Shown: positions 7,890-20,786 of the stretch, piece after piece | Layout: each line of letters begins with the position of its first letter | How positions within the stretch are numbered: position 1 is the first letter of the stretch | Source: CAZMGV01 sp964621525 [NCBI: uncultured bacterium] | GTDB lineage: Bacteria > JAGRBM01 | Assembly: GCA_964621525.1 (NCBI GenBank) | Contig: CAZUMS010000010.1 | Coordinates: 1-64,000 of the forward strand | Direction: 5' to 3' | DNA length: 64,000 bases | Notes under the pieces: model-generated | Database searches by the model: none | The model's input: the letters and a program-made list of their open reading frames with translations, nothing else | Told to the model about the DNA's origin: nothing | Program-made: the position numbers and the translations under genes

Positions 7890-10271
7890 ATGCAGGTGCA
7901 ATCGGACGATCCGGTTCCGGGATCCTCCTCCGGAAAAACGGGCAGTCCGCTGACGGACGGTCAGCCCCCGGCTTCCACCGGACGGAAAAGCCAGGACAGC
8001 TTCATCGCCCCGGCAAACTTCAAGCGCCGGGAACTCATCGACCGCCTTGCCGCCGTGGCCGTGAAGATCGGTGGACTCGGGATCATCGGGAGCATTCTGG
8101 CGATCCTCCTCTTCATTACCTGGGAGGTTCTGCCCCTTTCGAGCCCGGCCCATGTGGAGTCACGGCTCGAAATCCCGATCCCGCCCGAAGCGGCGGGCTT
8201 TCTGCTGGCCGATGAATACAACACGCATATGGCTCTCCTGGGGGTGGATGGCGTGATCCGGGTGTACGACTCGGCCACCAGCAAACTGACTGCCGAGCAC
8301 AGGATCGAGATCGCCCCGATCGAACTGCCTCCCCCCGATCCGTCCGTGAAAGACGCCCCTCCGCTGCCCCAGCTCCCGGCAGAGGTGAAAATCACCGGCA
8401 CATTCCAGATCCCCGGCACCGAGGACTACCTGCTCGCGACCAATGACGGACGTCTCGTGATCCAGCCGCTGGAGTGGGATGTCCGGTTCGAGGAAAGTAC
8501 CCGCGTCGTCGAGGCCCACTTCGGAGACCCCATTGTCCTCATGATGGACGAGCAGTTCCGGCCCCTTCAGGCGTTCACCGCTTTTCATCACAAGGGCGAT
8601 GGGCTCACGACCGCCGCTGCCCAGCTCGCCGATGGCACGATCTCCATCGTCCGCCGTACAGTGGAAGAAAACGCCATGGGCGGCGAAGGCGAAGAGACGA
8701 TCGACATGTTCACCGCCGAGTCGCCGTACCGGCTCACCGCGATGATCATGGACGTCGAGCAGCGGAACCTCTATGCAGGCACGGCCGAAGGACAGATCGT
8801 CTACTGGCGCCTGGCCGACGGCCAGCCGGGACAGGCCCAGGTATCCTCCGCCGGCCCCGCCGGAATCACTGCCATGACGATGCTGATCGGCGGACGCTCG
8901 GTCGTTGTCGGCCAGTCGAACGGCGATGTGAGTGTGTGGTTCAAGGTACGCGCAGGCGAGAACGAAGAGAACTTCATCGTCACCCGGATCCGGGATTTCC
9001 CGAAACATCCGGGGCCGATCCGCCTGATCTCGCCGTCCAGGCGTGACCGGGGATTCTTCGTGCTCGACGAGACCGGCAAGCTCTCGCTCCACTTTTCCAC
9101 ATCGGAACGGACGCTCTGGGAAGGCAGGTCCACGCTGGACGCTCCCACGGCCATCTATTTTTCGCCCAAGGCGGATGCGGTTTATCTCGCACAGCCGGGC
9201 AAGCTGGCGAGCTATAAGGTCGAGAACCCGCACCCCGACATCAGCATGAAGGCCCTCTTCGGCAAGGTCTGGTACGAGGGCTATCCGGGGCCTTCCCACA
9301 CCTGGCAGTCCACGGGCGGCACCGATGACTTCGAGTCGAAGCTCAGTCTGGTGCCGCTCATCGTGGGCACCCTGAAGGGCACCTTCTACTCGCTCATTCT
9401 CGCGATCCCGCTCGCCGTGTTCGGGGCCATGTTCGCCTCCCAGTTCATGCACCCGTCCCTGAAGGGCTACGTGAAGCCAGTCGTCGAGACCATGGCATCG
9501 CTTCCCAGCGTCGTGCTGGGCTTCATCGGCGGCCTGTGGCTCGCCCCTCTGCTCCAGGAAATATTCCCCGGCTTCATCGCCATGTTCATCGTCCTGCCGG
9601 CGCTGATCGTCGCGGCGAGCCGGATCTGGATGTCGCTGCCCCGGGCCACACGGAACCGCTACCCGGCAGGCGTCGAGGCCCTTCTCCTCACCGCCGTCCT
9701 CGCCGGAGGCATCTACCTCTGCATCCAGATGAGCCCGCTCCTCGAAAAAATCTTCTTTGGCGGCAGCTTCGAACTCTGGGTCAGCGACGCACTCGGCCTG
9801 CGCTACGACCAGCGGAATGCCGTTGTCGTGGGCCTCGCCATGGGCTTCGCCGTCATCCCGATCATCTTCGCAATCTCGGAGGACGCATTCTCGAACGTGC
9901 CGCGCCACCTCACCTCGGCCTCGCTGGCACTCGGCGCGAGCCGCTGGCAGACGGTGACCCAGATCGTGCTGCCCACGGCGAGCCCGGGTATCTTCTCGGC
10001 CATCATGATCGGCTTCGGCCGCGCCGTGGGCGAGACGATGATCGTCCTCATGGCCACCGGTAACACCCCGATCATGGACTGGGACCTGTTCAACGGATTC
10101 CGGACTCTGTCGGCCAACATCGCCGTCGAAATTCCCGAGGCGCCCGTGCATGGCACGCTTTACCGGACCCTGTTCCTCGCGGCGCTCATCCTGTTCACGC
10201 TCACGTTCGTTGTGAACACGCTGGCGGAACTGGTCCGCCACCGCCTGCGCCAGAAGTACGCCAAGCTCTGA
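7890..10271 (+). CDS. pstC: phosphate ABC transporter permease PstC with large extracytoplasmic insert
   Basis: A 793-residue protein, more than twice the usual PstC (about 300-320). After a first transmembrane helix (about residues 55-75) comes a region of about 380 residues with repeated short strand motifs (ADGTISIVRR, GTAEGQIVYWRL, SNGDVSVWF) resembling WD40-like beta-propeller blades. The permease domain fills the last 300 residues. It contains the EAA-type loop LALGASRWQTVTQIVLPTASPG, here split by a hydrophobic step, and GRAVGETMIV. The ATG at 7890 is preferred over the TTG at 7884 because GGAGAGAGGA ends 7 bases before it. Long PstC proteins of this kind occur in other proteobacteria; no pstS gene is in the window. 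Confidence 0.9.
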   Translation: MQVQSDDPVPGSSSGKTGSPLTDGQPPASTGRKSQDSFIAPANFKRRELIDRLAAVAVKIGGLGIIGSILAILLFITWEVLPLSSPAHVESRLEIPIPPEAAGFLLADEYNTHMALLGVDGVIRVYDSATSKLTAEHRIEIAPIELPPPDPSVKDAPPLPQLPAEVKITGTFQIPGTEDYLLATNDGRLVIQPLEWDVRFEESTRVVEAHFGDPIVLMMDEQFRPLQAFTAFHHKGDGLTTAAAQLADGTISIVRRTVEENAMGGEGEETIDMFTAESPYRLTAMIMDVEQRNLYAGTAEGQIVYWRLADGQPGQAQVSSAGPAGITAMTMLIGGRSVVVGQSNGDVSVWFKVRAGENEENFIVTRIRDFPKHPGPIRLISPSRRDRGFFVLDETGKLSLHFSTSERTLWEGRSTLDAPTAIYFSPKADAVYLAQPGKLASYKVENPHPDISMKALFGKVWYEGYPGPSHTWQSTGGTDDFESKLSLVPLIVGTLKGTFYSLILAIPLAVFGAMFASQFMHPSLKGYVKPVVETMASLPSVVLGFIGGLWLAPLLQEIFPGFIAMFIVLPALIVAASRIWMSLPRATRNRYPAGVEALLLTAVLAGGIYLCIQMSPLLEKIFFGGSFELWVSDALGLRYDQRNAVVVGLAMGFAVIPIIFAISEDAFSNVPRHLTSASLALGASRWQTVTQIVLPTASPGIFSAIMIGFGRAVGETMIVLMATGNTPIMDWDLFNGFRTLSANIAVEIPEAPVHGTLYRTLFLAALILFTLTFVVNTLAELVRHRLRQKYAKL

Positions 10272-10283
10272 CCGGAGAACCCC

Positions 10284-11930
10284 ATGCCCAACGAAAAGAA
10301 AACACGGGAAGAGATCGGCGTCACGTTCACCTGGTTCTGCGGCGGAGCCCTGGCGCTCAACATCCTCGGGATCGTGGGGCTTCTGATCCTGATCGCGTCA
10401 AACGGTATCGGGCACTTCTGGCAGAAGGAAATTGTCCAGGTCCGCATGACCGACGGCTCGGCTTACATGGGCGAAGTGATGGTCCGCGAGCGCAATCCCG
10501 CACAGGAAGGCGAGGACCCGCTCTCCACCGGCTACCGGAAAAATCTCAAGATCGGCAACCGCGACCTCACCGGCGCCGACTTCAAATGGATCGACGAACG
10601 CCAGTCGGCCGAAGTGACCCGCCCGGAATGGGCCGTGATGCTGGAACGCCTCGAGTGGGGCAACTTTTACGGCACCATGTCCGAGCTGAAACGCGGGGAC
10701 GAAACCGTCGCCTCCGGCCCTGAAGCCGTCTGGAAGGCCTTCGGTCCGGCCCACGAGAAGGCCCGCGACCTCTATGCGAAGGTGAAGCGGATCGAGAAGA
10801 AAGAGATCGGCGAGGTAAACTACGAGACGGAGCGCCTCCGCCTCGAAGAACGCCGCCTCGCCGCCGACAGGGGGCTTTCCGATGCGGAGCGCGAAAGACG
10901 GATGGCGGACATCGCCGCCCGCCGGCAGGCTGCAAACGAACGGTTCGAAGAGCTGAACAAGAGCCTGGTCAGTCTCCGCGCCGAACTGAAGGCCGATACG
11001 ATCGTGATGCTTACGGCTTCGGGCCAGAAAAAGGAGATCCCGGTCGGCAACATCGTCCGTGCCGTACCGGCGAACCAGCTTTCCGTCATGGGCAAGGCTG
11101 GCCTCTATCTCGCCCGCATCCACGAGTTCATCTGGGACGATCCCCGCGAATCGAATACCGAGGGCGGCATCTTCCCGGCCATCTTCGGAACCGTGATGAT
11201 GGTATTCATCATGTCGTTCGCCGTGGTCCCGTTCGGCGTCATTGCGGCGGTCTACCTGCGCGAGTACGCCACACAAGGCCCGCTGGTCAGGATGGTGAAT
11301 ATTGCCGTCAACAACCTCGCCGGTGTGCCGTCGATCGTGTTCGGCATCTTCGGGCTCGGGTTCTTCGTCTACGGCATCGGCGGCTCGATCGACCGGATTT
11401 TCTTCGCCGAATCGCTCCCCACGCCGACCTACGGCACGGGAGGCATCCTGTGGGCGAGCCTCACACTTGCGCTCCTGACCCTGCCGGTCGTGATCGTGGC
11501 GACGGAGGAGGGGCTTGCCGCCGTCCCCCGGATCGTGCGCGAGGGCTCGCTCGCCCTCGGAGCCACCAAGTTCGAGACCATCTGGCGCGTCGTGCTGCCC
11601 GCCTCGGCCCCGGCCATCCTCACGGGGATGATCCTCGCCATGGCACGGGCGGCGGGCGAAGTCGCCCCGCTCATGATCGTGGGCATGGTGAAGCTCGCGC
11701 CGTCGCTCCCCATCGACGCGCACGCGCCGTTCGTCCACTTCGAGCGCAAGTTCATGCACCTGGGCTTCCACATCTATGACGTGGGATTCCAGAGCCCGAA
11801 CGTGGAGGCGACCAAGCCGCTCGTGTTCGCCACCACCCTGCTCCTCATTTTCATCGTCACGGCCATGAACATCACGGCCATCACGGTTAGAAACCGCCTC
11901 CGGGCGAAATACGCCTCGAGCGCCGTCTGA
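10284..11930 (+). CDS. pstA: phosphate ABC transporter permease PstA with coiled-coil insert
   Basis: A 548-residue protein, against about 280-300 for ordinary PstA. One N-terminal helix (about 18-38) precedes a soluble insert (about 45-290). The part around 145-245 is rich in Arg, Glu, Ala and Leu and predicts a long coiled coil. The permease domain follows from about 295, with [17 protein letters not shown] as the ATPase-coupling loop and [14 protein letters not shown] near the end. It pairs with the enlarged PstC 12 bases upstream; matched inserts in both subunits suggest they interact outside the membrane domain. Confidence 0.9.
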   Translation: MPNEKKTREEIGVTFTWFCGGALALNILGIVGLLILIASNGIGHFWQKEIVQVRMTDGSAYMGEVMVRERNPAQEGEDPLSTGYRKNLKIGNRDLTGADFKWIDERQSAEVTRPEWAVMLERLEWGNFYGTMSELKRGDETVASGPEAVWKAFGPAHEKARDLYAKVKRIEKKEIGEVNYETERLRLEERRLAADRGLSDAERERRMADIAARRQAANERFEELNKSLVSLRAELKADTIVMLTASGQKKEIPVGNIVRAVPANQLSVMGKAGLYLARIHEFIWDDPRESNTEGGIFPAIFGTVMMVFIMSFAVVPFGVIAAVYLREYATQGPLVRMVNIAVNNLAGVPSIVFGIFGLGFFVYGIGGSIDRIFFAESLPTPTYGTGGILWASLTLALLTLPVVIVATEEGLAAVPRIVREGSLALGATKFETIWRVVLPASAPAILTGMILAMARAAGEVAPLMIVGMVKLAPSLPIDAHAPFVHFERKFMHLGFHIYDVGFQSPNVEATKPLVFATTLLLIFIVTAMNITAITVRNRLRAKYASSAV

Positions 11931-11947
11931 ACGGAAGAGAGACCCTC

Positions 11948-12799
<852 letters not shown>

Positions 12800-12818
12800 A
12801 CCAGGGGGAAATCGGGCC

Positions 12819-13529
12819 ATGCCGCAGCGCGAACACAGCAGCAAGCATTTTGAACAGGAACTGATCCATCTGCGCGAGCGCGTGCTCGCCATGGGGGCCC
12901 GCGTGGAGCGGATGATCGGCGGCGGCATGCGCGCCCTCGTCCAGCGCAACGAGGACCTCGCCCGGGAGATGATCGCCCTCGACAACGAGGTGGACCACGA
13001 CGAGCAGGAGATCGACGAGATCTGCATCCGCCTGCTGGCCCAGCGCCAGCCGGTGGCGAGCGACCTCCGGTTCATCACGCTCTGCATGAAGGTCGTGACG
13101 GATCTCGAACGCATGGGCGACCTCTCCGTAAACCTGTGCGAACGGGCGCTGGAACTGATGGAAGAACCGCTCTTAAAGCCCCTCATCGACCTGCCCCGGA
13201 TGGGCGACCTCGCCCAGCGGATGGTCCACTCCGCGCTGGACTGCCTGATCGAGGGCAACGTCGAGCAGGCCGAGAAGGTGCTTCAGTCGGACGATGCCGT
13301 GGACCAGATCTACGAACAGATCTTCCGCGAACTGATCAGCTTCATCCTCGAAGATCCGAAAACCGCCAAACGGGCCATCGGCCTTCTGTTCGCGGCCAAG
13401 CATCTGGAACGTATCGGCGACCACGCGACAAACATCGCGGAAATGGTTATCTTCTGGATCAAGGGCAAGGACGTCCGCCACGGCGGGATGGCCGCCCTGA
13501 ACAACGGAGGCACACCCGCGGGCGGATGA
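12819..13529 (+). CDS. phoU: phosphate signalling protein PhoU
   Basis: A 236-residue all-helical protein made of two PhoU three-helix repeats. The metal-binding acidic motifs are visible: ALDNEVDHDEQEI and DLERMGDLSVNL in the first repeat, and DDAVDQIYEQIF and HLERIGDHATNIAE in the second. PhoU couples the Pst transporter state to the PhoR kinase. The stop overlaps the phoB start (ATGA), implying translational coupling of the transporter and two-component genes. Confidence 0.96.
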   Translation: MPQREHSSKHFEQELIHLRERVLAMGARVERMIGGGMRALVQRNEDLAREMIALDNEVDHDEQEIDEICIRLLAQRQPVASDLRFITLCMKVVTDLERMGDLSVNLCERALELMEEPLLKPLIDLPRMGDLAQRMVHSALDCLIEGNVEQAEKVLQSDDAVDQIYEQIFRELISFILEDPKTAKRAIGLLFAAKHLERIGDHATNIAEMVIFWIKGKDVRHGGMAALNNGGTPAGG

Positions 13530-14227
13530 ACGGCAAGCGCATACTCATCGTCGAGGACGATCCGGATATCGCGGAACTCGTCCGGTTCAACCTCGCAGCG
13601 GAAGGCTGCAAGGTTGACGTCCAGACGCGCGGCCTCGCCGGGCTCGAGAAGGCGAAAGCGAATCCGCCCGACCTCCTGGTCCTGGATCTCATGCTGCCTG
13701 ACCTGCCGGGCCTCGAGATCTGCAAGCGGCTGCGCTCGAACGAGGCGACGGCGCGGCTTCCCATTCTCATGCTGACGGCCAAGGGCGAGGAGATCGACCG
13801 GGTCGTGGGATTCGAGGTCGGCGCCGACGACTATGTCACCAAGCCCTTCGGCGTCCGGGAGCTGATGCTCCGCGTGCGCGCCCTGCTCCGCCGCTCTACC
13901 GGCGGCACCGAGACCAAGACCGTCTACAAGGCCGCGGACCTCGAGCTCGACACCCAGGGCCACAGGCTCCGGATCGGCAACGAGGACATCCCCCTTACGG
14001 CAACCGAGTTCAAGCTCCTCGTCTGCTTCTTCGAGAACCCGACCCGGCTCTTCTCGCGCATCTGGCTGCTCGAGCACGTCTGGGACTACGCCGAGGGGGT
14101 CGAGAGCCGCACGGTCGATGCCCACATCCGGCGGCTCCGTAAAAAGCTCGGCCCCCATTCCGACCTGATCGAGACAGTGCACGGGGCCGGTTACCGGTAC
14201 AATCTGGCCCGCTACGACGCGCCGTGA
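13526..14227 (+). CDS. phoB: phosphate regulon response regulator PhoB
   Basis: A 233-residue OmpR/PhoB-type regulator. The receiver domain has an acidic pocket (EDD, residues 10-12), phospho-acceptor Asp54 in LVLDLMLPD and Lys106 in VTKPF. The C-terminal winged helix includes LTATEFKLL and SRTVDAHIRRLRKKL. The ATG at 13526 is chosen because it begins the receiver fold and overlaps the phoU stop; a longer frame running through phoU is a shadow. Phosphorylated PhoB would bind the Pho box at 7811. Confidence 0.95.
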   Translation: MNGKRILIVEDDPDIAELVRFNLAAEGCKVDVQTRGLAGLEKAKANPPDLLVLDLMLPDLPGLEICKRLRSNEATARLPILMLTAKGEEIDRVVGFEVGADDYVTKPFGVRELMLRVRALLRRSTGGTETKTVYKAADLELDTQGHRLRIGNEDIPLTATEFKLLVCFFENPTRLFSRIWLLEHVWDYAEGVESRTVDAHIRRLRKKLGPHSDLIETVHGAGYRYNLARYDAP

Positions 14228-16032
14228 AGCTTCATCTCAAGATCGCGCTCGTGGCGCTCGCCGTCTCGGCTGTGGCGCTCGCGGCGGGTTACACCTATGT
14301 GGTTCCTGTCTTCCGCACCAGCCTGACGGAATCCATCGAGAAGGCGCAGGACGAGCGGCTGAAAACCCTCGCACTCCTGCTGACGCTCCGTCCCAGGGAA
14401 AAACTCACTCCCGGCCAGATCCAGGATTACCTCGCCGGATACGCCGGGGCCGGCCAGGGCCGGTTCCTTCTGCTCGATTCCGCCGGTTACGTCGTGGCCG
14501 ACAGCAACGCGAGCCAGCCGGTGCTGGCCCGCTCGGAAAACCAGTTGAACCGGCCGGAGGTCATCCGCTCCGGAGAGAACCCCGATTCGGGCGGCCGCCA
14601 TGTGGCACTTGCACCGTTTCCGACCCTCTACCTCGCCCGCAGGGTCCACCTGCCGGACGGCGAGAACACGCTCCGGCTCATCTACCCGCTCGACGCCGTG
14701 GAGAACGCCGTCAGCCGGGTCCGCAACATTCTCTGGGGCGCGGCCGGTCTCTCGCTGCTCCTCGCCGGGAGTCTCGGTCTCCTGATCTCCCGGTGGATCA
14801 CCGCGCCCATTCGCGAGGTCGCTGACGCGACCGCCCGGATCTCCGAAGGCGACTTCACCGCCCGCGTGCGGAGCCGCGCGGAGGACGAGGTGGGCGTGCT
14901 TGCGCGCAACTTCGACCGGATGGCCGAACGGCTCGAACAGACGATTTCCGCCTTCGAATTCGAACGCGAACAGGCCGAGCGCATCCTCTCGACCGTCCAC
15001 GAAGGGCTCATCCTGCTGGACCGGGACAACCGGGTCGTCGTGTCGAATCAGGCATTCGGGAAACTGTTCGGCGCAGGAACGCCCGCCATCACAGGGCGCT
15101 CGCCGCTTGAGATCGTCCGTACCGACAAGCTGGAAGATGCCTTCGAGGCAATCTCCAGAGGCGGCGAGGTGTATGAAGGCGAGTTCACGCTGGAGGGGCC
15201 CGGCTCCGAGCGCACGTTCGAGCTCTCGGCCGCGCCGATCCGCGAACTGGGCGAGCGTACGGGTGCCGTCATGGTGTTCCGCGACGTCACCCGGACCCGG
15301 CGGCTGGAACGCATCCGGCGGGATTTTGTCGCCAATGTGAGCCACGAGCTGCGTACGCCGCTTACCTCCATTCACGGCTACGCCGAGACGCTCGCCGCCC
15401 GGCTGGACAAGCACGAAACCTACGGCAAGTTCGTTGAAGCGATCCTCCGGAACTCGGAGCGCCTGACCTCGCTCGTGAATGACCTGCTGGACCTCTCCCG
15501 CATCGAGCGGCCTGACTTCCGGCTGGAGCAGCGGGAGGACGATCTCGCGTCGGTCATCCAGGCGAACGTGGAATCCCATCAGGCCGCCGCCGCACAGAAG
15601 GATATCCGGCTCGGGTTTTCTCCCGGGGAATTCCCCCACCGGCTCGGCTTCGACCGGAACCGTATCGACCAGGTGCTGACGAACCTGCTGGATAACGCCA
15701 TCAAATACACACCCTCAGGCGGCAGCGTGACCGTGACGACGGTGCGGGGTCCCGCCGCGGTCACCGTGAACGTCACCGATACGGGCCCCGGGATCCCGGT
15801 GGAAGACCAGGCACGGGTGTTCGAACGGTTTTACCGCGTGGACAAGCATCGTTCGCGGGAACTGGGCGGCACGGGTCTCGGACTTGCCATCGTCAAGCAC
15901 ATCGTCGCCCTCCATAAGGGACAATCGGGGGTGGAGAGTATCGAGGGGCAGGGAGCCAGATTCTGGTTCTCGCTGCCCCTCGGGCCCGCCGAGCCGGGCA
16001 GCCAGACTTCCAGCCGGAACCCGGCGGCCTGA
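14224..16032 (+). CDS. phoR: phosphate regulon sensor histidine kinase PhoR
   Basis: A 602-residue kinase starting at a GTG that overlaps the phoB stop. In order: TM1 (about 6-30), an extracytoplasmic domain of about 135 residues, TM2 (about 168-190), HAMP (about 190-245), PAS (about 250-355), HisKA with phospho-acceptor His374 in [11 protein letters not shown], and HATPase_c with [15 protein letters not shown] and [11 protein letters not shown]. The extracytoplasmic domain makes it a larger PhoR than the E. coli type and closer to the Gram-positive/deltaproteobacterial form. It closes the pst-pho operon. Confidence 0.94.
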   Translation: MKLHLKIALVALAVSAVALAAGYTYVVPVFRTSLTESIEKAQDERLKTLALLLTLRPREKLTPGQIQDYLAGYAGAGQGRFLLLDSAGYVVADSNASQPVLARSENQLNRPEVIRSGENPDSGGRHVALAPFPTLYLARRVHLPDGENTLRLIYPLDAVENAVSRVRNILWGAAGLSLLLAGSLGLLISRWITAPIREVADATARISEGDFTARVRSRAEDEVGVLARNFDRMAERLEQTISAFEFEREQAERILSTVHEGLILLDRDNRVVVSNQAFGKLFGAGTPAITGRSPLEIVRTDKLEDAFEAISRGGEVYEGEFTLEGPGSERTFELSAAPIRELGERTGAVMVFRDVTRTRRLERIRRDFVANVSHELRTPLTSIHGYAETLAARLDKHETYGKFVEAILRNSERLTSLVNDLLDLSRIERPDFRLEQREDDLASVIQANVESHQAAAAQKDIRLGFSPGEFPHRLGFDRNRIDQVLTNLLDNAIKYTPSGGSVTVTTVRGPAAVTVNVTDTGPGIPVEDQARVFERFYRVDKHRSRELGGTGLGLAIVKHIVALHKGQSGVESIEGQGARFWFSLPLGPAEPGSQTSSRNPAA

Positions 16033-16182
16033 AACAGCCGGAGAACGGTATTTCTAGGGGCTTCCGCCCGGCCGATTGTCCGCCCCCTCCTCAGGTGTTA
16101 TTTTAAACAAAGGATGGGCCGACCCGGCCTGTCCGCATTATTCCCCGCTTTCCGCCGGTTCCACGGCGGACGGAGGTTCCGG

Positions 16183-18093
<1,911 letters not shown>

Positions 18094-18119
18094 CGGCGGG
18101 GATTTCGGACCTGGAACAG

Positions 18120-18152
18120 CGGCCCGCCCTACCGGCGGGCCGTTTTCGTTTT
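18120..18152 (+). terminator. intrinsic terminator between ftsH and folP
   Basis: A 9-bp G+C-rich stem (18120-18128 with 18134-18142) and a 5-base loop are followed by a T-rich tract at 18143-18152. It lies 27 bases after the ftsH stop, so folP probably has its own promoter or relies on read-through. The folP start follows within 12 bases. Confidence 0.85.
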
Positions 18153-18163
18153 ACACTGGCCTC

Positions 18164-19036
18164 ATGGCTTCACGCTCCTCAGCCGTCCCGTTCCGCACCC
18201 GCATCCGGGGCCGACTGCTCGACGCCTCGCGTTCGCCCCTCATCATGGGGATCGTCAACGTCACGCCGGATTCGTTCCACGACGGCGGACGCTACCCGGA
18301 TACCCGCAGCGCCGTTCGGCACGGCCTCGGACTCATCGAAGCGGGAAGCCGCATCCTCGACATCGGGGGCGAATCCACCCGCCCCGGCGCGGCGCCGGTG
18401 ACGGAGCGCGAGGAGCTTCGCCGCGTGATCCCCGTGATCCGGGGAATCCGCCGCCGGGACCCCGCCATCGCCATCTCCATCGACACGATGAAGGCCGCCG
18501 TCGCCAGGGCCGCTCTTGAAGCGGGTGCCGACATCGTGAACGACGTGAGCGGCCTCTCCGCCGACCCGGCCATGGCCGCCGTCTGCGCCAAAGCCCGATG
18601 CCCCGTCGTGATCATGCACCGGCGGGGTTCGAGCGAGCGGATGTACGACCGGGCCAGCTACCGGAACGTCTCCCGGGATGTCGCCCGGGAACTGAGCGGG
18701 CGGGTCCGGGCAGCGCTCGAGGCCGGCATCCGGCCGGACAGGATCATCCTCGATCCCGGTATCGGCTTCGCCAAAAAGGCACCTGACTCCTGGCGGCTCC
18801 TGATGAATCTGAAGCCGGTCATGAACCTCGGCTACCCCGTCCTGTGTGGATGGTCGCGAAAGAGCTTCCTGAAGGAAATTGCCGGGGATTCCCCCGAAGC
18901 CCGGCTTGCCGGCACACTCGCCCTTATCGGCCCCGTCGTGTCCCAGGGGGTGTCGATTCTCCGGGCCCACGACGTGCGGGAGACGGCAGCCGTGCTCGAA
19001 GTGCTCCAAGCCATTGAAAATGCTAAAGTTTCTTGA
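18164..19036 (+). CDS. folP: dihydropteroate synthase
   Basis: A 290-residue TIM-barrel enzyme joining 6-hydroxymethyl-dihydropterin pyrophosphate and p-aminobenzoate in folate synthesis. Both signatures are present: GIVNVTPDSFHDGG near the N-terminus, and DIGGESTRPGA. Later family motifs are DTMKAAVARAALEAGADIVND, MHRRG and ILDPGIGFAKK, followed by GWSRKSFL. The ATG at 18164 is chosen as it begins just before the fold; the longer frame upstream runs through ftsH. It heads the cluster with cdaA. Confidence 0.95.
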   Translation: MASRSSAVPFRTRIRGRLLDASRSPLIMGIVNVTPDSFHDGGRYPDTRSAVRHGLGLIEAGSRILDIGGESTRPGAAPVTEREELRRVIPVIRGIRRRDPAIAISIDTMKAAVARAALEAGADIVNDVSGLSADPAMAAVCAKARCPVVIMHRRGSSERMYDRASYRNVSRDVARELSGRVRAALEAGIRPDRIILDPGIGFAKKAPDSWRLLMNLKPVMNLGYPVLCGWSRKSFLKEIAGDSPEARLAGTLALIGPVVSQGVSILRAHDVRETAAVLEVLQAIENAKVS

Positions 19037-19078
19037 ACTCGCCCGCCCGTTAAAGTTACAGAGGGCCGCTGGAGCCGA

Positions 19079-19852
19079 ATGGTCGAAACGCTGATCTCCA
19101 TCTGGAAAACGCTACGTTGGCAGGACGCGCTGGATATCGCCGTCCTCACGATCCTCTTTTACGCAATCCTCACCTTCATCCAGGGTACCCGCGCCGCGCA
19201 GATTCTAACCGGCCTCGCCGTTCTCGCCGGTCTCTACTACCTCTCGCAGTTCATCGACCTTGCCGCGACGCACTGGCTGATCGGCGCGCTCTTTTCGAAC
19301 CTCTTTCTCGTCGTCGTCATCCTGTTCCAGGAGGACATCCGCCGCGCCTTCGCCCGCTTCGGCCGTACGGGCGGCATCCTGAGCCGCGTGCTCGCGGTGG
19401 AGCAGGTGCGTGCCCTCGAGGCGATCTCGAAGGCCTCGGCGAGCCTCGCCGAGGCGAAGATCGGCGCATTGATCGTCATCGAGCGCGAGATCGGCCTGAA
19501 CGATTATATCGAAGTCGGCACCGCCATCGACGCCGTTGTGGACGACGACCTGCTCTACAGCATCTTCCTGCCCTATTCGCCGCTCCACGACGGCGCGGTG
19601 ATCGTGCAGGGAAGCCGGATCAAGGCCGCGGGCTGTTTTCTCCCGCTCCATGTGGACCCCAACGTGAGCCGCCATCTCGGCACGCGCCACCGGGCGGCCA
19701 TGGGCATCACCTCGGAGACGGACGCCCTCGCCGTTGTCGTTTCCGAAGAGGAAGGCCGGATCTCCATCGCCTTCGAAGGCCGCATCACGCCGGACCTCGA
19801 TGGAGCGACGCTGCTCAATCACCTGACCGAGCTCATGCGGAGGACCGGATGA
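19079..19852 (+). CDS. cdaA: diadenylate cyclase CdaA (c-di-AMP synthase)
   Basis: A 257-residue membrane protein making c-di-AMP from two ATP. Three hydrophobic segments (about 16-35, 40-58 and 66-84) precede the DAC domain. Its catalytic DGA motif is at 171-173 (PLHDGAVIVQG) and its RHR motif at 203-205 (GTRHRAAMGI). The length is close to CdaA of Gram-positive bacteria. It overlaps cdaR and is followed by glmM, the classic cdaA-cdaR-glmM arrangement in which the two neighbours modulate cyclase activity. c-di-AMP signalling is less common in Gram-negative bacteria. Confidence 0.95.
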   Translation: MVETLISIWKTLRWQDALDIAVLTILFYAILTFIQGTRAAQILTGLAVLAGLYYLSQFIDLAATHWLIGALFSNLFLVVVILFQEDIRRAFARFGRTGGILSRVLAVEQVRALEAISKASASLAEAKIGALIVIEREIGLNDYIEVGTAIDAVVDDDLLYSIFLPYSPLHDGAVIVQGSRIKAAGCFLPLHVDPNVSRHLGTRHRAAMGITSETDALAVVVSEEEGRISIAFEGRITPDLDGATLLNHLTELMRRTG

Positions 19853-20769
19853 GCCGCCAGAATATCATCAACGGAGCGATCGCCTTCGTGCTGGCGACCC
19901 TCGCCTGGGCCTCGATCCGCCTCGGCGGCGACAACCAGATGAGCCTGCCCGTCAAGGTCACGCTGTCGGGCGTTCCGTCCCGTCTGATCGTCACCGAGAA
20001 GATGAAGGATTCCGTCACCGTGATGCTGCGGGGTACGAGGGCGGGGCTCTCCCGCATCCGGGAGGAAGACCTCGGCATCGAGATCGACGTGTCCGACCGC
20101 ATGGAAGGAACAGCCAATCTCGATCTCGACCCCTCGCAGGTGAAGGGGCTCTCCCCCGGCGTTACCGTCGCCTCCATCTCGCCGTCGATCCTGACGGTAA
20201 AGCTCGAAACGCTGATCGAAACGGAAGTGACCCTGAAGGAAAATCTCGTCGGCAATCTTCCGGAAGGCTATTCGGTCAAGCAGGTGGAGATCATTCCGGC
20301 GCAGATCCGGTTCCGGGGACCGGCGCGGCTCACGAAAAAACTCGCCGACGTGCTTGTGGAGCCGGTCGAGGCCCGGACGCTCGTCTCGGCCCCGGAACGC
20401 GAAGTCAGCGTTATCGCCTCGCCGGACGTATTCCCCTACCTGAGCCCCCGCAAGGTGACGCTCCGGGTCCAGCTGACGGAGGAAACCGTCAGACGGACGC
20501 TGACGGTTCCCCTGACCGGCAGGCACCGGGACGGGCACCGGATCCAGACAGTGCCGGACTCCGTGACCCTGACTGTGAGCGGCCCCGCGTCAGCCGTGAA
20601 GTCCCTGAGCAAGCCCAGCTTTGAAATCGAGGGTGACTTTTCGCCGTTCCCGCCCGGCCGCTACCGCCGGATCACGCCGAAAGTGAAGATCGGCGGTTCC
20701 GGCGCTCACGAAGGTCTTGAAATCGGGTACGAGCCCAAGCAGTTTGACGCCGTGGTGACGGCAAAATAG
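19849..20769 (+). CDS. cdaR: YbbR-domain protein CdaR
   Basis: A 306-residue protein with one N-terminal transmembrane helix (about 6-22) and an extracytoplasmic part built from about three YbbR-like repeats of about 80 residues. Repeating strand patterns are visible around PVKVTLSGVPSRLIV, EVTLKENLVGNLPEGYSV and RTLTVPLTGRHRDGHRI. The start ATG overlaps the cdaA stop (ATGA). CdaR proteins bind and regulate the CdaA cyclase. The assignment rests on the repeats and the gene position. Confidence 0.85.
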   Translation: MSRQNIINGAIAFVLATLAWASIRLGGDNQMSLPVKVTLSGVPSRLIVTEKMKDSVTVMLRGTRAGLSRIREEDLGIEIDVSDRMEGTANLDLDPSQVKGLSPGVTVASISPSILTVKLETLIETEVTLKENLVGNLPEGYSVKQVEIIPAQIRFRGPARLTKKLADVLVEPVEARTLVSAPEREVSVIASPDVFPYLSPRKVTLRVQLTEETVRRTLTVPLTGRHRDGHRIQTVPDSVTLTVSGPASAVKSLSKPSFEIEGDFSPFPPGRYRRITPKVKIGGSGAHEGLEIGYEPKQFDAVVTAK

Positions 20770-20786
20770 GCGGACCGGGACATTTC

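Noticed and set aside
8160-11771. Long minus-strand frames across pstC and pstA
   Set aside because: Same reason: they are His/Arg/Asp-rich antisense shadows of genes with clear transporter motifs.
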